Shown here: positions 5,854-10,196 of the stretch, piece by piece
Layout of the letters: each line of letters starts with the position of its first letter
Position numbering within the stretch: the first letter of the stretch is position 1
Assembly (NCBI GenBank): GCA_964648215.1
Contig: CAZYMF010000176.1
Location: forward strand, 1 to 10,196
From: CAZYMF01 sp964648215
GTDB taxonomy: Bacteria; Desulfobacterota; Binatia; HRBIN30; JACQVA1
DNA length: 10,196 nt
Reading direction: 5' to 3'
The notes under the pieces: generated by a model
Told to the model about the DNA's origin: nothing
The model's input: only the letters and a program-made list of their open reading frames with translations
Databases searched by the model: none
Position numbers and translations under genes: made by a program

Positions 5854-6687
5854 ATGAGCCGCCCCGTCGACCCGACCCATCGGACCTTCGTCAGCTACAT
5901 CGACAAGAGCCGCGAGTACTACGCCGCCCGCGGCTACGCCAACCCGTACCGCTGGGCGCACTTCGACGAAGTCCCCTTCGCCCCTTTGCCGCGACCGCTG
6001 TCGCAGAGCGTGGTGACGTTGATCACCACGGCACATTACATCCCGACCGAGGGCGAGACGCCGTCGCTGCACGCGGTCTACTCGGTGCCGAGCGACGATC
6101 CGCCGGCGCGCCTCAGCACCGACGGCCTGTTCTGGGACCGGCAGGCGACACACACCGAGGACCTCGACTCCTACTTTCCGGTGCATCGCCTGCAGGAGTT
6201 GGCGCAGCAAGGACGCATCGGGCACCTCGCGCGCCGGCTGCACGGCGTGCCCACCGAGTACAGCCAGCGGCAGACGAAGGAACGGGACGCCCCGGAGATC
6301 CTGCGGCGCTGCCGCGAAGACGGCGCCGACGCCGCGATCCTGGTGCCGCTCTGACCGGTCTGCCACCAGACCGTGAGTCTGGTCGCCCGCCACCTGGAGA
6401 CGCACGGCATCGCGACGGTGATCCTCGGCTCGGCGCGCGACATCGTCGAGCACTGCGGCGTGCCGCGCTTCGTCTTCACCGACTTCCCGCTCGGCAATCC
6501 CTGCGGCAAGCCCGGCGACGTCGCCATGCAACGCGCCATCGTCGGCCTGGGCCTCGATCTATTGGAGAAAGCCTCCGCCCCGCGCACCACGGTGCAGACC
6601 CCGTTCGTGTGGAGCGAGGATCAGAGCTGGCGCGACAACTTCATGCGCGTGGAAGCGGCCGCCCCGTCCGGGCGGGGCGGCGACTGA
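5854..6687 (+). CDS. selenoprotein of the glycine/sarcosine/betaine reductase B – PrdB family, TGA = Sec167
   Basis: Read through the in-frame TGA at 6352-6354 this is one 277-residue protein; a naive reading gives 166 residues and then a separate 104-residue frame from GTG 6373 in the same phase. The TGA yields U167-P-V-C170-H-Q-T, a UxxC redox motif at the place where the GrdB/PrdB family carries selenocysteine. The family's character continues on both sides: YIDKSREYYAARGYANPYRW near the N-terminus, GADAAILVPL just before U167, then GSARDIVEHCGVPRF, and FTDFPLGNPCGKPGD with C201 and C217. Known relatives reductively cleave glycine, sarcosine, betaine or D-proline; this shorter stand-alone version is an uncharacterised branch, so a reductase or redox role is plausible but the substrate is unknown. 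No grdA, grdE or prdA neighbour is present. A nonsense pseudogene is the alternative, but the intact downstream half and the SECIS-like hairpin argue against it. Confidence 0.9.
6352..6383 (+). promoter_or_regulatory. selenocysteine UGA codon with bacterial SECIS-like hairpin
   Basis: After TGA 6352-6354 the sequence can form ACCAGAC (6365-6371) / GTCTGGT (6377-6383) with a five-base loop CGTGA (6372-6376). The loop begins 17 bases after the TGA and has G at its second position, both in line with the bacterial SECIS rules as I remember them (loop about 16-37 bases downstream, a G among the first two loop bases, short upper stem). An overlapping alternative is CGGTCTG (6356-6362) / CAGACCG (6367-6373) with a CCAC loop. 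The two share 6367-6371, so only one can form at a time. SelB binding to the first is inferred from geometry only. Confidence 0.72.
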
Positions 6688-6702
6688 CCCGGCGGCCCCG
6701 GG
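6658..6702 (+). terminator. possible GC-rich terminator at the end of the selenoprotein gene
   Basis: A perfect nine-base stem GCCGCCCCG (6658-6666) / CGGGGCGGC (6673-6681) with a six-base loop overlaps the last codons and ends just before the stop codon at 6685-6687. A second small hairpin CCCGG (6688-6692) / CCGGG (6698-6702) follows directly. The next bases are pyrimidine-rich (CTCTACCTTCTTGATTTC) but not a clean T-run. This may separate the selenoprotein transcript from uup, which has its own start 56 bases later. Confidence 0.4.
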
Positions 6703-6758
6703 CTCTACCTTCTTGATTTCAGCCGGCCGGCCCGCGACAACACTCCCCGGATCCCCCC

Positions 6759-8561
6759 ATGTCTCTGCTGCTCAGTTGCCAAGCCATCGGCAAAGCCTTC
6801 GGCGCGACGGTGCTGTTCGAGCAGCTCTCCCTCGGGCTGTTCGAGGGAGACCGCGTCGGCCTCGTCGGTCCCAACGGCAGCGGCAAGTCGACGCTGCTGA
6901 AGATCCTCGCCGGGATCGAGGTGCCCGACACGGGGACGCGCTCGGTGCGCAAGCTGCTGCGAGTCGGGTACGTGCCGCAGGACTCGAGCTTCGCTCCCGA
7001 TCACGCCGTCGAGGACATCGTGTCCGCGGCGCTCGCCGACGATCTGCTCGATGTGGACGAGCGCCACGCGCGCGTCGGCGCGACGCTCGCCAAGGCGGGC
7101 TTTCCGGATATCCGGCAGCGGGCGGCGACGCTGTCGGGCGGCTGGACGAAGCGCCTGGCCATCGCCTGCGCCCTGGTCCGCAACCCGGACCTGCTGTTGC
7201 TGGACGAGCCCACGAACCACCTCGACATCGAAGGCATCCTGTGGCTCGAACGGTTGCTGCGCGCCGATGCCGTGGCCTATCTGGTCGTCAGCCACGACCG
7301 CTACTTCCTCGAGAACGTCACCAACCGCGTCATCGAGCTGAACCGCTGCTACGCCGCCGGCGTCCTGGACACACGCGGCCGTTACAGCGACTTCCTGGAG
7401 AAGAAGGACGAGGTGCTGCGCGGGCAGGAGCGCTACCAGGACACGCTGGCGAACCGGGTGCGGCGCGAGATCGAATGGCTCAAGCGCGGCCCCAAGGCGC
7501 GGACACGGAAGTCGGCGGCGCGCATCGACGGCGCGGCCGGGCTGCAGGACGAGCTCGCGGCGGTCGCCAGCCGCACCGCGACCCGCTCGGTGCGTCTCGA
7601 GTTCAACGCGTCCGAGCGCAAGACCAAACGGCTCCTGGTCGCCGAGCGCATCACCAAGCGCTTCGATGCGCGGACGCTGTTCGAGTCCGTGAGCCTGACC
7701 CTGTCGCCGGGCACGCGGCTCGGCATCCTCGGCCGCAACGGCAGCGGCAAGACCACGCTCCTGCGCGTGCTCACCGGCGAGGTGACCGCCGACGTCGGCC
7801 GCGTCGAGCGCGCCGAGGGATTGCGCATCGCCCACCTCGACCAGCAGCGCACGCAGATCGATCCGAACGTGACATTGCGCCGCGCCCTGGCGCCGCACGG
7901 CGACCAGGTCGTCTACCACGATCGGCCGATCCACGTCGCCGGTTGGGCGAAGCGCTTCCTCTTCCCCGCCGAGCAGCTCGAGATGCCGGTAGCCCGCCTC
8001 TCGGGCGGTGAGCGGGCTCGCGTGGCCATTGCCAAGCTGATGCTCGTCCCGGCGGACGTGTTGATTCTCGACGAGCCGACCAACGACCTCGACATCCCGA
8101 CCCTGGAGGTCCTCGAGGAAAGCCTGCTGGATTTCCCCGGCGCCGTGGTGTTGGTCACCCACGACCGCTTCCTGTTCGAACGTGTCGCGACGCTCGTCCT
8201 GGCGATCGACGGCGCGGGCGGAACACAGTTCTTCGCCGACTATCGCCAGTGGGAGGAAGCGCAGCGCCGGCCGCTGGCTGTGGCCGGGAAGGCTGCCGCG
8301 GCAGAGGTTGCGCCCGCGAAACCGGCCCCAAGCGGCGTCAAGCGTCTGTCGTACGCCAAACGACGCGAGTGGGAGCAGATGGAAGCGACCATTCTAGCCG
8401 CCGAGGAGGATCTCGAGGCCCGCCGCGCCGCGGTCGAAGACCCGTCGATCGCGGCCAACGCGGCGCTGCTCCACCAACGCTACGAGGAGCTGCAGGCGGC
8501 ACAGGAACGCGTCGACCGCCTCTACGAACGCTGGGCGGAATTGGAGGCGGAGCAACAGTGA
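6759..8561 (+). CDS. uup: ABC-F family ATPase Uup
   Basis: A 600-residue cytoplasmic protein with two ABC ATPase domains and no membrane segment. ABC-F proteins act on the ribosome, and Uup is also linked to genome stability and to processing of branched DNA intermediates in Escherichia coli. First domain: Walker A GPNGSGKST (37-45), signature LSGGW (125-129), Walker B ending in E150, switch H179. Linker about 205-280 with the EKKDEVLRGQERY and WLKRGPKARTR segments typical of Uup. Second domain: GRNGSGKTT (325-333), LSGGE (414-418), E439, H468. The C-terminal 75 residues (about 527-600) form the charged coiled-coil that marks Uup and binds DNA in E. coli; it follows an Ala/Pro-rich spacer. 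The Trp after the first LSGG and the C-terminal domain separate Uup from EttA, YbiT and YheS. Start ATG 6759 lacks a visible Shine-Dalgarno sequence. The acyl-CoA synthetase starts within or just after its stop codon. Confidence 0.94.
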   Translation: MSLLLSCQAIGKAFGATVLFEQLSLGLFEGDRVGLVGPNGSGKSTLLKILAGIEVPDTGTRSVRKLLRVGYVPQDSSFAPDHAVEDIVSAALADDLLDVDERHARVGATLAKAGFPDIRQRAATLSGGWTKRLAIACALVRNPDLLLLDEPTNHLDIEGILWLERLLRADAVAYLVVSHDRYFLENVTNRVIELNRCYAAGVLDTRGRYSDFLEKKDEVLRGQERYQDTLANRVRREIEWLKRGPKARTRKSAARIDGAAGLQDELAAVASRTATRSVRLEFNASERKTKRLLVAERITKRFDARTLFESVSLTLSPGTRLGILGRNGSGKTTLLRVLTGEVTADVGRVERAEGLRIAHLDQQRTQIDPNVTLRRALAPHGDQVVYHDRPIHVAGWAKRFLFPAEQLEMPVARLSGGERARVAIAKLMLVPADVLILDEPTNDLDIPTLEVLEESLLDFPGAVVLVTHDRFLFERVATLVLAIDGAGGTQFFADYRQWEEAQRRPLAVAGKAAAAEVAPAKPAPSGVKRLSYAKRREWEQMEATILAAEEDLEARRAAVEDPSIAANAALLHQRYEELQAAQERVDRLYERWAELEAEQQ

Positions 8562-8581
8562 CCGCCGGAACGGAGACGATC

Positions 8582-10189
8582 ATGGCGCTCGCGGAATCGT
8601 TCTGGCCTGCCGACACCTCCGAGCCGGTCCTGGAAACGACCGTCGGCTCGATTCTACGAGCAGCCGCGGACGTGGCTGCGGACCGCACCGCCATCGTCGC
8701 TTGGGGGCTGGAGCCGGAAACGCGGCGAACCTGGACCTTCGCCGAGCTGCTGCGCGATGCGGAGCGCGCGGCGCGGGCGCTGCTCGCGCGCTTCGAGCCC
8801 GGCGAGCACGTTGCGATCTGGGCCCCGAACCTCCCCGAGTGGCTGCTGCTCGAGTTCGGCGCCGGCCTCGCGGGCCTGGTCGTGGTGACCGTCAATCCCG
8901 CCTATCGAGTGCGCGAGCTCGACTACGTGCTACGGCAATCACGCTCGGTCGGGCTGTTCCACGTCGCCGGCTTCCGCGGCAACCCGATGGCCGAGACCGT
9001 CGCGCAGGTGCGCCCCCAGCTACCGGACCTTCGCGAGGTCGTCTCCTTGGACCAATGGAATGAATTCATGGCTTCGGCGCCGAGCTCCCGCCGCCTGCCG
9101 AACGTGAGGCCCGACGATCCGGCCCAGATCCAGTACACCTCGGGCACGACCGGGTTTCCCAAGGGCGCGCTGCTGCACCATCGCGGGCTGACGAACAACG
9201 CCCGCTTCAGCATGCAGCGTCTCGGAGGGCGGGCCGGCGACATCTATGCGCACGCAATGCCGTTCTTCCACACGGCGGGCTGTGTCCTCGCCACTCTCGG
9301 CCCGGTGCAGCTGCAGGCGACGCACGCGTTTCTCGGCGCCTTCGACCCGGGCGGCGTCCTGGAGCTCGTGGAGCGCGAGCGCGCCACGCACCTCTTCGGC
9401 GTACCGACGATGCTGATCGCCATGATGGGGCACCCGGACCTGGCGCGGCGTGATCTCTCCTCGCTGCGTGCGGTGATGTCGGGCGGCTCCAGCGTTGCCC
9501 CTGAGCTCGTGCGCGCCGTCGAGTCGCGGCTCGGGGCACGTTTCACCATCGTCTACGGCCAGACGGAGGCGTCGCCGCTGATCACGCAGAGCCCCCCGGA
9601 CTCCTCGCCCGCTGACAGAGCGGAGACGGTCGGTGCCGCGCTGCCGCAAACCGCCGTGAAGATCCTCGATCCGAGAACGGCCAAGGTGGTGCCACCCGGT
9701 GTCGTCGGCGAGCTGTGCGCGCGCGGCTATTCGGTGATGCACGGGTACTTCGACCGGCCGGACGCCACGCGCGCGGCCATCGACGCCGACGGCTGGCTGC
9801 ACACGGGCGATCTCGCGACGATGGACGGGCGCGGCTACTGCAAGATCACCGGTCGCCTCAAGGACATGGTCATCCGCGGCGGCGAGAATCTCTTCCCCGC
9901 CGAGATCGAGGCCGCGCTCGGCGAGCACCCGGACGTGGCCGAGGCGGCGGTGATCGGCGTCCCCGACCCCAAGATGGGCGAGGAGCTCGCCGCCTTCCTC
10001 CGCACGCACGACGCCGCGCGCCCGACCGTGGCGGCGCTGCGCGCGCACGTGCGCCAACGGCTGGCCGCGCCGAAAACGCCACGCTACTGGATCTTCCTCG
10101 ACGAGTTCCCGCTGACGGGCTCCGGCAAGATCCAGAAGTTCGTCCTGCGCGAGCGCTGGGACCGGGGCGAGTACACGAGCGCGTCCTGA
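8582..10189 (+). CDS. AMP-forming acyl-CoA synthetase (fatty acid–CoA ligase family)
   Basis: A 535-residue ANL-superfamily enzyme that activates a carboxylic acid with ATP to an acyl-adenylate and then transfers it to CoA. All core motifs are intact: the phosphate-binding loop YTSGTTGFPKG (185-195), YGQTE (325-329), HTGD (407-410), the hinge and following loop GRLKDMVIRGGEN (424-436), and PLTGSGKIQK with catalytic K516. Length and pattern fit medium/long-chain fatty-acyl-CoA synthases; the acid used cannot be read from the sequence. Start ATG 8582 is preceded by GGAG at 8572-8575. An alternative GTG at 8558 would overlap the uup stop by three bases (GTGA) and add eight residues; either way translation is probably coupled to uup. 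It ends seven bases before the window edge. It could feed acyl-CoA to the acyltransferase at 3448-4929 or to beta-oxidation. Confidence 0.93.
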   Translation: MALAESFWPADTSEPVLETTVGSILRAAADVAADRTAIVAWGLEPETRRTWTFAELLRDAERAARALLARFEPGEHVAIWAPNLPEWLLLEFGAGLAGLVVVTVNPAYRVRELDYVLRQSRSVGLFHVAGFRGNPMAETVAQVRPQLPDLREVVSLDQWNEFMASAPSSRRLPNVRPDDPAQIQYTSGTTGFPKGALLHHRGLTNNARFSMQRLGGRAGDIYAHAMPFFHTAGCVLATLGPVQLQATHAFLGAFDPGGVLELVERERATHLFGVPTMLIAMMGHPDLARRDLSSLRAVMSGGSSVAPELVRAVESRLGARFTIVYGQTEASPLITQSPPDSSPADRAETVGAALPQTAVKILDPRTAKVVPPGVVGELCARGYSVMHGYFDRPDATRAAIDADGWLHTGDLATMDGRGYCKITGRLKDMVIRGGENLFPAEIEAALGEHPDVAEAAVIGVPDPKMGEELAAFLRTHDAARPTVAALRAHVRQRLAAPKTPRYWIFLDEFPLTGSGKIQKFVLRERWDRGEYTSAS

Positions 10190-10196
10190 GGGCGAT

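Noticed and set aside
5640..5855. A 71-residue minus-strand protein (NHRGTEHTE ... SVPSVPLW)
   Set aside because: It is a reading of the inverted-repeat element; such products are common annotation artefacts of this repeat.
5854..6354. A pseudogene broken by a nonsense mutation
   Set aside because: The stop is TGA at the family's selenocysteine position, the downstream half is intact with no further damage, and a SECIS-like hairpin follows at the right distance.
6373..6687. A separate 104-residue gene starting at GTG 6373
   Set aside because: It is in the same phase as 5854-6354, has no ribosome binding site, and begins in the middle of the family's conserved UPVCHQTVSL segment. It is the C-terminal part of the selenoprotein.
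8249..8581. A longer N-terminus for the acyl-CoA synthetase
   Set aside because: Frame-open sequence inside uup is a shadow; the family N-terminus starts near ATG 8582, with GTG 8558 the only credible alternative.
1..10196. tRNA, rRNA, CRISPR array or transposase
   Set aside because: No cloverleaf-like pattern, conserved rRNA segment, regularly spaced direct repeats or transposase motif was seen on either strand by eye.

Overview
The window is a GC-rich (roughly two thirds G+C) bacterial chromosomal segment in which every recognisable gene lies on the + strand. The gene mix points to an environmental Gram-negative lineage of the Desulfobacterota/Myxococcota/Binatota type. It includes a cysteine-rich CGNGVVEPGEQCDG module joined to a DUF1566 domain, a lipoprotein with a canonical lipobox, a wax ester synthase/DGAT, an ABC-F Uup protein, an acyl-CoA synthetase and a GrdB/PrdB-family selenoprotein. 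That placement is an inference from gene content; no marker gene is present to prove it.

Layout. 1-48 may be the 3' tail of an upstream gene, and 49-324 is non-coding. 325-1374 and 1377-2960 form a tight two-gene unit: a membrane-anchored zinc-finger/DUF1566 protein and a lipoprotein. 2961-3447 is a 487-base non-coding stretch holding a long imperfect palindrome (3322-3374). 3448-4929 is a wax ester synthase/diacylglycerol acyltransferase. 5081-5590 is an exported thioredoxin-fold protein without redox cysteines. 5591-5853 is filled by an inverted-repeat element of the widespread 'ACCACAGAGGCAC' type. 5854-6687 is a selenoprotein gene read through an in-frame TGA. 6759-8561 is uup, and 8582-10189 is an AMP-forming acyl-CoA synthetase that starts close to the end of uup.

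The main result is the gene at 5854-6687. A standard gene caller would break it into a 166-residue protein and a 104-residue protein. Both halves are in the same frame, separated only by TGA (6352-6354) plus six sense codons. The TGA gives a U-P-V-C-H-Q-T motif at the expected selenocysteine position of the glycine/sarcosine/betaine reductase B / D-proline reductase family. Directly downstream is a hairpin that fits the bacterial SECIS model (6365-6383), overlapping a competing hairpin that starts two bases after the TGA (6356-6373). The organism should therefore encode SelA/SelB/SelC/SelD elsewhere.

Functionally, the acyl-CoA synthetase and the wax ester synthase/DGAT could work in one route (free fatty acid to acyl-CoA to storage wax ester or triacylglycerol), although they are not adjacent. 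The DUF1566 protein and the lipoprotein probably act together at the cell envelope. No tRNA, rRNA, CRISPR array, transposase or phage gene was seen.
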